64,000 nt of DNA from Serratia bockelmannii (GCF_008011855.1 NZ_VOUX01000033.1:1116001-1180000), one strand, 5' to 3'. Shown: positions 17,872 to 27,058, counted from the stretch's first letter. Numbers and translations are program-made. Notes: a model not told the origin generated them from the sequence alone.

Positions 17872-18786
17872 TTAAACCTTGGCGATCAGCGGCCGGCCGA
17901 GCAGCCCCTGCGGACGGAAGATCAGGATCGCCACCAGCAACCCGAAGGAGAACACGTCCTTGTAATCCGAGTTCACCATGCCGGCGAACTGCGCCTCCGC
18001 CACCCCGAGCAGCAACCCGCCCAGCATGGCGCCCGGCAGCGAGCCAATGCCGCCCAGCACCGCGGCGGTGAAGGCCTTGATGCCGATGATAAAACCGACG
18101 TAAAAATCGAAGGTGCCGTAGTTCATGGTGATCAGCACCCCGGCCAGCCCGGCCATGGCGGCGCCGATCACAAACACCAGCGAGATCACCCGATCGGTAT
18201 TGATGCCGAGAATCGAGGCCATTTTGCGATCCTGCTGGGTCGCGCGGCAGATGCGCCCCAGCCGGGTACGCTGAATGATGTAGGTGAGGATCGCCATGCC
18301 GAGCAGAGACGCCACCAGAATGAACACCTTGGTGTAGGTGATCTGCAGCACGCCGCCGTCGAACTCCAGGCGGAATACGCCGCTCAGCAGCGTAGGGATA
18401 CCCTGCTGGCGCGGCCCCTGGCTTATCTGCGCGTAGTTTTGCAGGATTAACGACATGCCGATGGCGGAGATCAGCGGCGCCAGGCGGGTGGAGTTGCGCA
18501 GCGGCTTGTAGGCAATACGCTCGATCACCCAGCCGTACACCCCGGTGATAACGATGGTGAACACCAGCGTGCCGAGGATCAGCAACGGGAACGAGTGCAG
18601 CCCGAAGAACGACAGCAGCGCCAAACCGATGGCGCACAGGTAGGCGGAGATCATGTACACCTCGCCGTGAGCGAAGTTGATCATACCGATAATGCCGTAA
18701 ACCATGGTGTAGCCAATGGCGATTAGGCCATACACCGCACCGAGGGTCAGGCCGTTGATCAGCTGTTGCAGAAAGAATACATCCAT
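17872..18786 (-). CDS. livH: Branched-chain amino acid ABC transporter permease LivH
   Basis: 304-residue permease starting MDVFFLQQLINGLTLGAVYGLIAIGYTMVYG, close to E. coli LivH; the ATG at 18786 is preferred to a longer upstream reading that lacks homology. The GMINFAHGEVYM motif and the CRATQQDRKMASILGIN coupling helix are typical. It forms the heterodimeric channel with LivM. A strong hairpin separates it from the binding-protein gene. Confidence 0.92.
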   Translation of the reverse strand: MDVFFLQQLINGLTLGAVYGLIAIGYTMVYGIIGMINFAHGEVYMISAYLCAIGLALLSFFGLHSFPLLILGTLVFTIVITGVYGWVIERIAYKPLRNSTRLAPLISAIGMSLILQNYAQISQGPRQQGIPTLLSGVFRLEFDGGVLQITYTKVFILVASLLGMAILTYIIQRTRLGRICRATQQDRKMASILGINTDRVISLVFVIGAAMAGLAGVLITMNYGTFDFYVGFIIGIKAFTAAVLGGIGSLPGAMLGGLLLGVAEAQFAGMVNSDYKDVFSFGLLVAILIFRPQGLLGRPLIAKV

Positions 18787-18850
18787 AATGAGCAGTCTCG
18801 CCTGGTAAGGCCGCCAACGCAGTCCGACGCGGCCCAAAGGTCATCGAGGA

Positions 18851-18877
18851 ACGGGCTCGCCAGGGCGGCGAGCCCGT
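18851..18877 (-). terminator. Intra-operon hairpin between binding protein and permeases
   Basis: A perfect 11-bp stem (ACGGGCTCGCC / GGCGAGCCCGT) with a 5-base loop lies between the livK-like gene and livH. No T-run follows on the minus strand, so it looks like an mRNA-stabilising or attenuating hairpin that keeps binding-protein expression above that of the permeases. Confidence 0.6.
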
Positions 18878-18911
18878 CTGTCATAGAGTCACAACGTCAG
18901 TATTGGGTTGT

Positions 18912-20030
18912 TCAAAGCTGGTGATATTTGCCCTTGTCATCCCACTGATAGACCACGTAGTCCGAGACCTTCAGGTCGCCCTTCTGATCCCAGGCTTTTT
19001 TGCCCATCACGGTGTCGACATCGTGCGACTTCAGCCATTCGGCGGCCTTGGCGCTGTCTTTGCCGCCGGTGGCGTTGAAGGCGGCGGCGATCGCCTGGAT
19101 CGAGGCATAGGAGTAGAGGGTGTACCCTTCCGGTTCAAAACCGCTGGCGCGGAACTTGGCGATCACCGCCTTGCCTTCCGCGATCTGACGCGGATCGTTG
19201 CCGAAGGTCATCAGCACGCCGTTGGTGTACTGCGGCCCGCCGGCGGCGGTCACCAGCTCTTCGGTCACCACGCAGTCGCCGGAGAAGAACTTGGCGGTCA
19301 CGCCCTGCTCGCGCATCTGGCGCACCAGCGGCCCGGCTTCCGGATGGCAGCCGCCGAAGTAGACCACGTCCGGCTTGACCGAGGCGATCTTGGTCACCAG
19401 CGCGTTGAAGTCTTTCTCACCGCGCGACAGCCCCTCATACAGCACTTCCTTGACCCCGCGCTTGTTCATTGCCGCCTTCGCTGCGTCCGCCAGCCCCTGG
19501 CCGTAGGTGTCTTTATCGTGGATCACCGCGATGCGTTTGGCCTTCAGGGTATCCAGCATGTAGTTGGTGGCGATCACCCCCTGCTGATCGTCGCGCCCGC
19601 ACATGCGGAACATCGTCTTCATGCCGCGCTCGGTGATCTGCGGGTTGGTGGAGCCGGGGGTAATGGCGATGATGCCGGCCTCGTCATACACCTCGGAGGC
19701 GGGCATGGTGGAAGAGGAGCAGAAGTGGCCGACCACCGCCGAGACCTTGTCCTGATCCACCAGCCGGTTGGCGACCGCGACCGCCTGTTTCGGTTCGCAG
19801 GCGTCATCCCCCTGCACCAGCTTGATTTTTTCCCCTTTGATGCCGCCGGCGGCGTTGATATCCGCCGCCGCCTGCGAAGCCCCGCGCCAATACTGATCGC
19901 CGTAAGTGGCGTTCGGCCCGGAGAACGGCCCGGCGACGCCGATGACAATATCGGCCTGCGCGGAAAACGCCGTACCTAAACAACCGATGAGCAAAGCAGC
20001 GAGCGGACTTTTTATCAATTTCGATGACAT
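18912..20030 (-). CDS. Periplasmic branched-chain amino acid-binding protein, LivK/LivJ type
   Basis: 372 residues with a Sec signal peptide (KSPLAALLIGCLGTAFSAQA). The mature part follows the Leu/Ile/Val-binding pattern: GPFSGPNATYGDQYWRGA, DDACEPKQAVAVANRLV, GHFCSSSTMPASEVYDEAGI, ITPGSTNPQITERG, AVIHDKDTYGQG. The ATG at 20030 has GAGGAAG in front and is preferred over the ATG six codons upstream. First gene of the liv operon. The flanks lack rpoH and panM, which accompany the main E. coli liv locus, so this may be a second system with a different preference (inference). Confidence 0.9.
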   Translation of the reverse strand: MSSKLIKSPLAALLIGCLGTAFSAQADIVIGVAGPFSGPNATYGDQYWRGASQAAADINAAGGIKGEKIKLVQGDDACEPKQAVAVANRLVDQDKVSAVVGHFCSSSTMPASEVYDEAGIIAITPGSTNPQITERGMKTMFRMCGRDDQQGVIATNYMLDTLKAKRIAVIHDKDTYGQGLADAAKAAMNKRGVKEVLYEGLSRGEKDFNALVTKIASVKPDVVYFGGCHPEAGPLVRQMREQGVTAKFFSGDCVVTEELVTAAGGPQYTNGVLMTFGNDPRQIAEGKAVIAKFRASGFEPEGYTLYSYASIQAIAAAFNATGGKDSAKAAEWLKSHDVDTVMGKKAWDQKGDLKVSDYVVYQWDDKGKYHQL

Positions 20031-20439
20031 TGTTATCTTCCTCAGCACTGTTGTAGCGAAACGCCCTGGGGCGCGGATCAGTCACTTTATGTGTAGACGG
20101 GGAAAATAATTTTCTTGAGAGCGCAGTCGCATTCCCCAAAAATGGGTAAGCAAAAATCCAGCCATTGTGACGACGAATACATATTGTTTGCTTATTCATC
20201 CTACATATCAGTTGCGGCGCGGCGTGTGGCGGCGTTAGCCGGGGACTGGGCAATACGGCTAACGCGAGAGGAAGTATGGGAGGGAGAACGGCCCTGCACC
20301 ATCGCCGTGCAAAGGCGTGTGCAAGCGGCGTCAAAACGATTTGGGATGCAAAAATCAACGCATAGCGATGGAAAATGCCGAAAAACAGCGCAAGGTGCTC
20401 ATTCCCTCAGCAAACGCACTTTTTTTGCAGTTTAGCGCT
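20031..20439. other. Intergenic region upstream of livK-like gene and tRNA-Asn
   Basis: About 410 bases without a supported gene. It must hold the promoter of the liv operon (minus strand) but I can pick no site with confidence. Short open frames here lack ribosome sites and are not called. Confidence 0.4.
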
Positions 20440-20468
20440 TTGACAAACCCCAGGCGCCCCGCTATTAT
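20440..20468 (+). promoter_or_regulatory. Sigma-70 promoter of tRNA-Asn
   Basis: TTGACA (20440-20445), a 17-base spacer and TATTAT (20463-20468), near consensus, ending 18 bases before the mature tRNA. The GC-rich discriminator (TCGCCCC) after the -10 is typical of stringently controlled stable-RNA promoters. Confidence 0.85.
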
Positions 20469-20486
20469 TCGCCCCGTTCACACGAT

Positions 20487-20562
20487 TCCTCTGTAGTTCA
20501 GTCGGTAGAACGGCGGACTGTTAATCCGTATGTCACTGGTTCGAGTCCAGTCAGAGGAGCCA
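20487..20562 (+). tRNA. tRNA-Asn (GTT anticodon)
   Basis: 76 bases including CCA, essentially the E. coli tRNA-Asn sequence. The acceptor stem TCCTCTG pairs with CAGAGGA, the anticodon loop is CTGTTAA with GTT, and the T-arm holds GGTTCGAGTCC. No integrase or direct repeat of the 3' end was seen beside it. Confidence 0.98.
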
Positions 20563-20572
20563 TATTTAGAGA

Positions 20573-20606
20573 AGCCCGCTTAAGGAAACTTAAGCGGGCT
20601 TTTTGC
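20573..20606 (+). terminator. Terminator of tRNA-Asn
   Basis: A perfect 12-bp stem AGCCCGCTTAAG / CTTAAGCGGGCT around a GAAA tetraloop, followed by TTTTTGC, 10 bases after the tRNA 3' end. Confidence 0.92.
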
Positions 20607-20635
20607 TTTAACGCTAAATGCATCGACAGGCAGCG

Positions 20636-21844
20636 TTACTCTTTGGCTATCGGCGCGTCATTCTCATCAATTTTTACCTTGCCCTGAATATCCGCAATCT
20701 TCTGCTCCAGATCCGCCACCTGTGCTTTGCTGTGCAGCAAGGTATAGGTCAGATCAAACTGCGCACTGGCGCCTGGCTGCAGCTGCTTAACGCGTTTTTG
20801 TTCGCGCTCGATAGTGACCGGGTAGGCATAGCTGGTGCCCGGCTCAATCCCCGTGACATACCCCTGTTTTAACGTATCGGTATTCTTCCACAGCGTCAGG
20901 ACGGGCAACTGGCGGGTATCGAACTGAATCGCCACCCCTTTGTCGCCCGCGTTATTGACCAGCGCCGCCAGTGTCTGATGATTCGGATCCGATAATGGCT
21001 TAATGTTAAAGACCATTTCATCGAACCCTTTGGTTGGACCGGCATAGGTTGCCCAGGTCTTCAGCCCGGCTTTGGCATAGTCGTTAAACGGGCTGATGCT
21101 GGCCATCGGCGCCAGGAAGCGGGCGCCATTTTCCAGAATCGGTGCGCCGAAATTGCTGTGATAAATAATCTGGTAGTCATGGGGATAATCCGCCCGGTTG
21201 GTTAACACATCATGCAGGCGGAAACTGTTGCTGCCGGGCACATAGCGCAATTCGGTCAGGGTTTGCAGATCGGCTTTTTTGAATGTGCTCTCTTTGATCA
21301 GGCCGCGAACACGAATTTCATACGGCGCCGTATCCGCGACCTCAACCTCAACCCGCGAGGCCGGCGTATTGCCCGCTTTGCCGTGCAACGTGTACATTTG
21401 CCCTCCTTCGGTCACCGGATGACCGGTCCACTCATAGCCACAACGCACCATCATCTCATTGAAACCTTCCAGCCAGCCGAGCCCATTGCGGCTTTCCAGG
21501 TTGATAAAGGCGGGGTTGACCACCTCTTTGACCGGGGAATCCCATCCCATTTTCGCGCCAAATCCTTCTGCCCGCAGGAGGTTCATGCCGCGGGTGGGAC
21601 TCAGCGTGATGGTCAGGCCATCCTCGCTGCGGATAATCACGACTTTGCTGCCTTCTTGCTTACCGCCGTGCAACACCTTCTGCTCAATGCTGAACGTTTT
21701 ATCCTTAATCTTCAGCGCCTCACTCGAAATCTTCCAGTTTCCTTTCTCCACACCATCTTCAGCGCTGGTCAGCACCCAACTCTGCGCCGCCGCCTGCCCT
21801 GAAATCAGGGCCGAAAACACCGCCATCACCCATGTCTTTTTCAT
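20636..21844 (-). CDS. Periplasmic aldose-1-epimerase-like protein (DUF4432 type)
   Basis: 402 residues with a clear signal peptide (MKKTWVMAVFSALISGQAAA, cleavage near 21). The body follows the DUF4432 branch of the galactose mutarotase-like fold: GLTITLSPTRGMNLLRAEGFG, LGWLEGFNEMMVRCGYEWTGHPV, MYTLHGKAGNTPASRV, IIYHSNFGAPILENGARF and the late GIEPGTSYAYPVTIERE. The periplasmic location and C-terminal coiled-coil tail (DLEQKIADIQGKVKIDE) are less usual. It probably acts on a sugar anomer; the substrate is unknown. Monocistronic on the minus strand. Confidence 0.8.
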   Translation of the reverse strand: MKKTWVMAVFSALISGQAAAQSWVLTSAEDGVEKGNWKISSEALKIKDKTFSIEQKVLHGGKQEGSKVVIIRSEDGLTITLSPTRGMNLLRAEGFGAKMGWDSPVKEVVNPAFINLESRNGLGWLEGFNEMMVRCGYEWTGHPVTEGGQMYTLHGKAGNTPASRVEVEVADTAPYEIRVRGLIKESTFKKADLQTLTELRYVPGSNSFRLHDVLTNRADYPHDYQIIYHSNFGAPILENGARFLAPMASISPFNDYAKAGLKTWATYAGPTKGFDEMVFNIKPLSDPNHQTLAALVNNAGDKGVAIQFDTRQLPVLTLWKNTDTLKQGYVTGIEPGTSYAYPVTIEREQKRVKQLQPGASAQFDLTYTLLHSKAQVADLEQKIADIQGKVKIDENDAPIAKE

Positions 21845-22214
21845 TTCCCTTCCCCTTTAGCTGAATCGATTTTTTATAAACAAGGAAAATCTACTGTTAA
21901 GCAGGTTAAAGAAATGTGATGAGCTTCACCGGGTGAGTATTTGACGAAATAGCGCGATAAAAATACGAATTTCATCGCAGTTTTAATGAAAGACGTTGAG
22001 TTTTTGCACATGAAACGAGCTACTTATCAATATAATTTGTATCGTTTCAGCTAAAAGGCAAGGAGACGGCTCCGGGCAAGCAAGACATCGCGAAGGGAGT
22101 GTGGGTGGCTTGTTTAACGCTATCCGGCCCAAACGAAAGCGCTCAGACAGCCTGCCCGTCTTGCGCCTCTTTGCTTTTACGGCCGCCTGGTTGTTTCAAA
22201 GCATCCCAGGTACG
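21845..22214. other. Intergenic region with no supported gene
   Basis: Carries the promoter region of the epimerase-like gene (AT-rich 21860-22040). The part 22050-22210 is GC-richer and could be remnant sequence; the 62-codon plus-strand frame there has no ribosome site or recognisable product. Confidence 0.4.
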
Positions 22215-22248
22215 CAAAGCCCGCTCGGGGAAACCTGAGCGGGCTTTG
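22215..22248. terminator. Bidirectional terminator-like hairpin after the toxin-antitoxin genes
   Basis: Perfect 12-bp arms CAAAGCCCGCTC / GAGCGGGCTTTG with a 10-base loop, lying 20 bases downstream of the antitoxin stop. The T-tract is short on both sides, so termination may be incomplete. Confidence 0.6.
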
Positions 22249-22268
22249 TGCCTTTCTGCCGTTAGCGC

Positions 22269-22571
22269 TTACAGCACAAACTCGTAGTGAGAGCCGTCCG
22301 GCAGTTCGATGTCCAGGCGCAGTTTGCCGCCGGCCGCCTCAACATAGCGTTTAAGCGAAGACAGTTTCAGATCGCGGCCCGGTTTTTCCATCACGGCAAC
22401 GGTCGGCTGCCTGATCCCCAGCGCCTGCGCCATTTCAACCTGCGTTTTCTGTACTTTTTCACGCAGCTCGGCAAGGTGAATGTTCAGCATGATGTCCGCC
22501 GCCAGCGCCTGCGCTTTGGCCACGACCTCGGGCTTTTCATCCGCAATAAGCTGTTCCAACGTTCTGCCCAT
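22269..22571 (-). CDS. XRE-family antitoxin (HigA-like)
   Basis: 100 residues. A helix-turn-helix is visible at about residues 37-60 (VQKTQVEMAQALGIRQPTVAVMEK), followed by the dimerisation part LKRYVEAAGGKLRLDIELPDGS typical of HigA/XRE antitoxins paired with Gp49-like toxins. It starts 4 bases after the toxin gene ends, the inverted toxin-first order common for HigBA. Confidence 0.88.
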   Translation of the reverse strand: MGRTLEQLIADEKPEVVAKAQALAADIMLNIHLAELREKVQKTQVEMAQALGIRQPTVAVMEKPGRDLKLSSLKRYVEAAGGKLRLDIELPDGSHYEFVL

Positions 22572-22575
22572 CGCG

Positions 22576-22929
22576 TCACTCCTTCTCGTTTAATGTGTTC
22601 AGCCAGTTCGTGAATTCCCGATCGGCAACCTGGATCATCCGATCGTAAAAACGCTTTTCATTACCAGCTTTATTGCCCGCGCAAAGCACGATGCCAATAC
22701 GGTACGGATCGAAAGCGAAGAATGCCCGCAACGGTTCGCCTCGGCACTGAATGCGCAACTCTTTCATATTGCTGTAACGTGAGCCTTTAACCGTATCGGC
22801 ATAGGGTCTGGGCAGCCCCGGCCCCTTTTCCCGCAGGACCATCAATGCGGCAAGTACGCCGGCCCGATCGGCATCGCTGAGCGATCTGTACCAATGATCA
22901 AATGCATCCGTTGTTTTAATTTCCCACAC
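22576..22929 (-). CDS. RelE/HigB-like type II toxin (Gp49 family)
   Basis: 117 residues, GTG start preceded by AGGGAGA. Contains the family pattern TTDAFDHWYRSLSDADRAGVLAALMVLREKGPGLPRPYADTVKGSRYSNMKELR, then RAFFAFDPYRIGIVLCAGNKAGNEKRFYDRMI; the R/K/Y set in the last part is the usual catalytic region of ribosome-dependent mRNA interferases. Upstream gene of a two-gene toxin-antitoxin operon, with two operator-like dyads in front. Confidence 0.87.
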   Translation of the reverse strand: MWEIKTTDAFDHWYRSLSDADRAGVLAALMVLREKGPGLPRPYADTVKGSRYSNMKELRIQCRGEPLRAFFAFDPYRIGIVLCAGNKAGNEKRFYDRMIQVADREFTNWLNTLNEKE

Positions 22930-22944
22930 GGGATCTCCCTAAAA

Positions 22945-22978
22945 TATAGATCAGTAACTATATAGATGTAAAGCTATA
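22945..22978. promoter_or_regulatory. Tandem operator dyads of the toxin-antitoxin operon
   Basis: Two copies of the same imperfect palindrome, TATAG-N8-CTATA, at 22945-22962 and 22961-22978, sharing two bases; centres are 16 bp apart. They sit 16-49 bases upstream of the toxin start and are likely bound by the XRE antitoxin for autoregulation. Confidence 0.7.
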
Positions 22979-23204
22979 GCAGAGAGGCGCAGGGATAACA
23001 TGCAAAGGCATACGTGGATACTGCAAGGCTGAACGTACATCCACGTATTTTGCAAACGCAGTGCGAGGTATTCATCTTTTTACGTACGGTATCGAACAAT
23101 CGTTCAGAGGCACGGGGCGCTTCCCCGCCGCCCCTTTATGAACCCTGTCACAAAAAGCGCATAACGTTTTCGGCGTTCTGCGCAGCGGGCAATGAGCGAC
23201 AAAC

Positions 23205-23249
23205 TTGTTAACGCCACGTTACATCGGGTTAGGCAACATTGTTAACGCC
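23205..23249. repeat. Direct repeat upstream of the MFS/binding-protein operon
   Basis: TTGTTAACGCC occurs at 23205-23215 and again at 23239-23249, 34 bp apart (about three helical turns), 119 bases before the MFS start. Possible activator sites. The rest of the 437-base gap 22930-23367 shows only the toxin-antitoxin operators. Confidence 0.45.
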
Positions 23250-23367
23250 GATTGATGCGTCAAACGCATCGCGCCATGCGTTTATTGCGCTTATTTACTT
23301 TATTTTCCTGAGCGAGTCTTCAGCAACAGGCGCGGCGTCAGGCGCCAATCGCAAACTGGAGATAAAG

Positions 23368-24663
23368 ATGCATTCCTCTTCCTCACCCATGACCATCCGG
23401 GCCAGAGCCAGCGCGATCCTGCGCGTCACCTCCGGCAACTTTCTGGAACAGTTCGACTTCTTTCTGTTCGGCTTTTACGCTACCTACATCGCACACACCT
23501 TTTTCCCGGCCAGCAGCGAATTTGCCTCGCTGATGATGACCTTCGCGGTATTCGGCGCCGGTTTTCTGATGCGCCCCATTGGCGCCATCGTGCTGGGCGC
23601 TTACATCGATAAAGTCGGCCGCCGCAAAGGGCTGATCGTGACCCTGTCGATCATGGCTACGGGCACCTTCCTGATCGTATTGATCCCCTCTTACCAGAGC
23701 ATCGGGCTTTGGGCGCCGCTGCTGGTGCTGTGCGGACGCCTGTTGCAAGGCTTCTCGGCGGGCGCGGAGCTGGGCGGCGTGTCCGTCTATCTGGCCGAGA
23801 TCGCCACGCCGGGCCGTAAGGGCTTCTACACCAGCTGGCAGTCCGGCAGCCAGCAGGTGGCTATCATGGTGGCGGCGGCCATGGGCTTCGCGCTCAATGC
23901 GGCGCTGGAAGAAAGCGCCATTCGCGAATGGGGCTGGCGCCTGCCTTTCCTGTTCGGCTGCCTGATCGTTCCCTTTATCTTCCTCCTGCGCCGCAAGCTG
24001 GAAGAGACGCAGGAATTTACCGCCCGACGTCACCACCTGGCGATGCGCGACGTGTTTAAAACCCTGCTGAAAAACTGGCCGGTGGTGATCGCCGGCATGC
24101 TGATGGTCGCCATGACCACCACCGCGTTTTACCTGATCACCGTCTATGCGCCGACCTTCGGCAAAAAGGTGCTGCTGCTCAGCGCCTCCGACAGCTTGCT
24201 GGTCACCTTACTGGTCGCGATTTCCAACTTCATCTGGCTGCCCATCGGCGGCGCGCTGTCGGATCGCTTCGGCCGCAAACCGGTGTTGGTCGCCATGGCG
24301 CTGCTGACCCTGGCCACCGCCTACCCGGCGCTCAGCCTGCTCGCCGCCGCCCCCAGCTTCAGCATGATGCTGGCCGTGCTGCTGTGGCTGTCCTTCATTT
24401 ACGGCCTCTACAACGGCGCGATGATCCCGGCCTTGACGGAGATCATGCCAACGGAGGTGCGGGTCGCCGGCTTCTCGCTGGCCTACAGCCTGGCGACGGC
24501 GGTGTTCGGCGGCTTTACGCCGGTGGTCTCCACCGCGCTGATCGAATACACCGGCGACAAGGCTTCACCGGGTTACTGGATGAGCTTCGCCGCGCTGTGC
24601 GCCCTGCTGGCGACGCTGTATCTGTACCGCCGCATCGCCATGCCGCTGCAAACCGCACGCTAA
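23368..24663 (+). CDS. MFS transporter, citrate/tricarboxylate:H+ symporter type
   Basis: 431-residue 12-helix carrier of the metabolite:H+ symporter family, resembling CitA and tricarballylate carrier Tcu[22 protein letters not shown] in helix 1, [21 protein letters not shown] in loop 2-3, [36 protein letters not shown] in helices 4-5. The ATG at 23368 follows CTGGAGATAAAG. The binding-protein gene starts 26 bases after its stop. Confidence 0.85.
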   Translation: MHSSSSPMTIRARASAILRVTSGNFLEQFDFFLFGFYATYIAHTFFPASSEFASLMMTFAVFGAGFLMRPIGAIVLGAYIDKVGRRKGLIVTLSIMATGTFLIVLIPSYQSIGLWAPLLVLCGRLLQGFSAGAELGGVSVYLAEIATPGRKGFYTSWQSGSQQVAIMVAAAMGFALNAALEESAIREWGWRLPFLFGCLIVPFIFLLRRKLEETQEFTARRHHLAMRDVFKTLLKNWPVVIAGMLMVAMTTTAFYLITVYAPTFGKKVLLLSASDSLLVTLLVAISNFIWLPIGGALSDRFGRKPVLVAMALLTLATAYPALSLLAAAPSFSMMLAVLLWLSFIYGLYNGAMIPALTEIMPTEVRVAGFSLAYSLATAVFGGFTPVVSTALIEYTGDKASPGYWMSFAALCALLATLYLYRRIAMPLQTAR

Positions 24664-24689
24664 GCCGCCATCTCAAAAGGAATCATGTC

Positions 24690-25496
24690 ATGCAGAAACT
24701 CACTCGTTCGATCCTCACCCTGCTGGTGTGCGCCTCCTGCAGTACGGCGGCGCTGGCCAAAGACGTGACCGTGATGATCTCCGGCGGCTTCAAAGCCGCA
24801 CTGGAGAAACTGGCCCCGGAATATGAAGCCCAAAGCGGCGATAAAATCATTCTGGTGTCCGGCCCCTCCATGGGCAAAACGCCGCAGGCGATCCCCGCGC
24901 GGCTGGTGCGCGGAGAGAAAGCCGATGTGCTGATCATGGTGGGCGACGCGCTCACCCAACTGGAAAAAGAGCGCTGGACCCAGCCAGGTTCGCGCGTGGA
25001 GCTGGCCGATTCGCCGATCGGAATGGTGGTCAAACAGGGCGCGCCCAAGCCGGTGGTAAAAACGGATGCCGACCTGCGCAAGGTCCTGCTGCAGGCGGAC
25101 TCTTTCGCCTATTCCGACAGCGCCAGCGGCCGCTATGTCAGCGGCCAACTGTTTAAAAAGCTGGGTATCGAGGAACAGGTGAAAGGGAAAGCGCATAAGG
25201 TTGAGCGCATTCCGGTGGCCTCTGAAGTGGCGCAGGGGAAATACGCACTGGGCTTCCAGCAGGTCAGCGAATTGCTACCCGTGGCGGGCGTGACCTTTAT
25301 CGGCGAGCTGCCGGAAAACGTGCAGTACATCACCCGCTTCGCGGGCGCGGTGACCGCCAAGGCGGAGCACCGCCGCGAAGGCAGAGCGCTGCTGGACTTC
25401 CTCGCCTCCTCTCAGGCGCAGCCGACCATTCGCGCGACCGGCATGCGAACCGTGCCGGCGCCGCAGCCGGTCAGGCAGAGTGATACTGTTCAGTAA
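24690..25496 (+). CDS. Periplasmic substrate-binding protein, ModA-like fold
   Basis: 268 residues with signal peptide (KLTRSILTLLVCASCSTAALA). The mature part has the type II binding-protein pattern of molybdate-like proteins: VMISGGFKAALEKLAPEYEAQSGDKI, GPSMGKTPQAIPARLVRGEKADVLIM, YSDSASGRYVSGQLFKKLGI. The ligand is probably an organic anion rather than molybdate, because it follows a carboxylate-type MFS gene and no ABC permease or ATPase is present. The 3' end overlaps the convergent LysR gene by 26 bases. Confidence 0.82.
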   Translation: MQKLTRSILTLLVCASCSTAALAKDVTVMISGGFKAALEKLAPEYEAQSGDKIILVSGPSMGKTPQAIPARLVRGEKADVLIMVGDALTQLEKERWTQPGSRVELADSPIGMVVKQGAPKPVVKTDADLRKVLLQADSFAYSDSASGRYVSGQLFKKLGIEEQVKGKAHKVERIPVASEVAQGKYALGFQQVSELLPVAGVTFIGELPENVQYITRFAGAVTAKAEHRREGRALLDFLASSQAQPTIRATGMRTVPAPQPVRQSDTVQ

Positions 25497-26370
25497 TCAG
25501 CTTTTCCAGCTCGGCGGCGACGAAAGACTGCATGCGGCCGCCGCGTCTGATGAGGCCTACGGTGCGTTTCACCACCGGATCAACCAGCGGCACCGACGTC
25601 AACACTGAATGCTCTGAAGCGGGCATCGACATGGCGGGCACGGCGGCAATGCCGATGCCCGCCTCAACCATGCCCAGCATGGTCGTCACATGGCGAGTTT
25701 CACACACGCTGGGGCGTTCCGGCACGAGGTGTTCCAGGCGCTGATCGAGCAGATTGCGATTGCCGGAGGTTTTATCCAGCGACACGTAATCCTGCTGATA
25801 AAACTCCCGCCAGGTGAGGCTCTTTTTACCGGCGAGCGGATGGTCGCGCCGGCAGGCGGCCACGTAGACATCCCCCACCAACGGCACAAACTCAAGATTA
25901 GGCTGCAGCCGCCCGGCGAAGCAGATGCCGAAATCGGCCTGGCCGCCGGTGACCGCCTCGATGACATTGCCTGCGCTGCCGTCGATCAGCTTAACGCGCA
26001 CGCGCGGATAGCGAAGCCGGAAACGGCGTATCACGTCGGGCATGAAATAGTAGGCCGCCGATGGCACCGTGGCGACGGTGACCAGCCCCACCCGCTCCTG
26101 GCTGACCTTATCGATATCGGCCATCACCGCTTCGACGTTCATCAGTAACTGCTCCGAACGTTCGGCGAAGGCCTGCCCGTACAGCGTCAAGGTCACGCGC
26201 CGGGTGGTGCGGTCGAACAATTTGATGCCCAGCGCGTTTTCCAGCTTCTCAATCCTGCGGCTCAATGCCGACTGCGACAGGCAGATGGACTCTGCGGCCA
26301 GCCGAAAATTGCCGTACTCCACCAGCGCGCGAAACGCATAAAGATCGTTGAGATCAAAATTCACGGGCAT
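25471..26370 (-). CDS. LysR-family transcriptional regulator
   Basis: 299 residues. N-terminal winged helix FDLNDLYAFRALVEYGNFRLAAESICLSQSALSRRIEKLENALGIKLFDR, then the periplasmic-binding-like effector domain (VGLVTVATVPSAAYYFMPDVIRRF onward). The ATG at 26370 is preferred, with AAGGAGAG upstream. It is convergent with the MFS/binding-protein operon, which is its most likely target (inference). Confidence 0.92.
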   Translation of the reverse strand: MPVNFDLNDLYAFRALVEYGNFRLAAESICLSQSALSRRIEKLENALGIKLFDRTTRRVTLTLYGQAFAERSEQLLMNVEAVMADIDKVSQERVGLVTVATVPSAAYYFMPDVIRRFRLRYPRVRVKLIDGSAGNVIEAVTGGQADFGICFAGRLQPNLEFVPLVGDVYVAACRRDHPLAGKKSLTWREFYQQDYVSLDKTSGNRNLLDQRLEHLVPERPSVCETRHVTTMLGMVEAGIGIAAVPAMSMPASEHSVLTSVPLVDPVVKRTVGLIRRGGRMQSFVAAELEKLITEQYHSA

Positions 26371-26473
26371 AACGGCCAACTCTCCTTGCTGAAATGGCAG
26401 AGGACGCAAAACAACGATGATAACCGCTTATATCGCCACGGCAACCGGCTTGCTGGTTGAGCCACCAAAGCCC

Positions 26474-26839
26474 CTATCGCCCCAGCAGCACCATTCCCCA
26501 AATAATGATAGTCATCACCACGGCCACCAGCTGCGCTGCGCCGCCCAAATCTTTGGCGCGTTTGGATAACGGATGTAATTCCAGCGAAATGCGATCGACC
26601 ACGGTTTCAATCGCCGTATTAAGCAGTTCAACCACCAATAGCAGAAAACTGCAGGTGATTAATAACAGCCGCTCTATATTTGTAATATCTAAACCAAATG
26701 TAACAACCAGTAAAATGGCGTTAATAACCAATAATTGGCGGAACGCATCTTCGGTAAGCACGGCGTCAATAAACCCGGCCCAGGAATTCCTTATGCTGTA
26801 GGTTAATCGGCTTATTCCTTTTTTCTTTTCCACAGGCAT
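26474..26839 (-). CDS. dgkA: DgkA-family lipid kinase (diacylglycerol/undecaprenol kinase type)
   Basis: 121-residue integral membrane kinase with three helices. The active-site helix VVELLNTAIETVVDRISLELHPLSKRAKDLGGAA preserves the E. coli DgkA catalytic Glu (of VELLN), Asn, Glu and Asp positions. The ATG at 26839 gives a length equal to E. coli DgkA (122). The housekeeping dgkA of enterobacteria sits beside lexA/plsB, which are absent here, and this sequence is clearly divergent from it, so it is probably a paralogue. It lies downstream of, and on the same strand as, the ceramide-synthase-like GNAT gene. E. coli DgkA is known to phosphorylate ceramide in vitro, so a ceramide-1-phosphate role is attractive but inferred. 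Confidence 0.88.
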   Translation of the reverse strand: MPVEKKKGISRLTYSIRNSWAGFIDAVLTEDAFRQLLVINAILLVVTFGLDITNIERLLLITCSFLLLVVELLNTAIETVVDRISLELHPLSKRAKDLGGAAQLVAVVMTIIIWGMVLLGR

Positions 26840-27058
26840 ACAATCTGCTCTCGTCAAGACTGCGACAATCACTCGCGAATAAATAACGCGGCGTGAATTT
26901 ATCACGAGTTTATTAATTAAGGACCTTAACTGTTCTCTTCCAGGAGGCGATGCATTCCCTCACGCGCCGTCACCCTGCCCCTGAAACGGCACCGCCCGAA
27001 AATACCCTGCCGCGGTTATTATTCTGAGAACGTGAAAAGGCGATGCGTTATCAGCCGG

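Noticed and set aside
20487..20606. tRNA-Asn as an integration site
   Set aside because: No integrase gene or repeated tRNA 3' end was found in the flanks.
22099..22287. 62-codon plus-strand open frame
   Set aside because: No ribosome site, no recognisable product, and it runs into the terminator-like hairpin.
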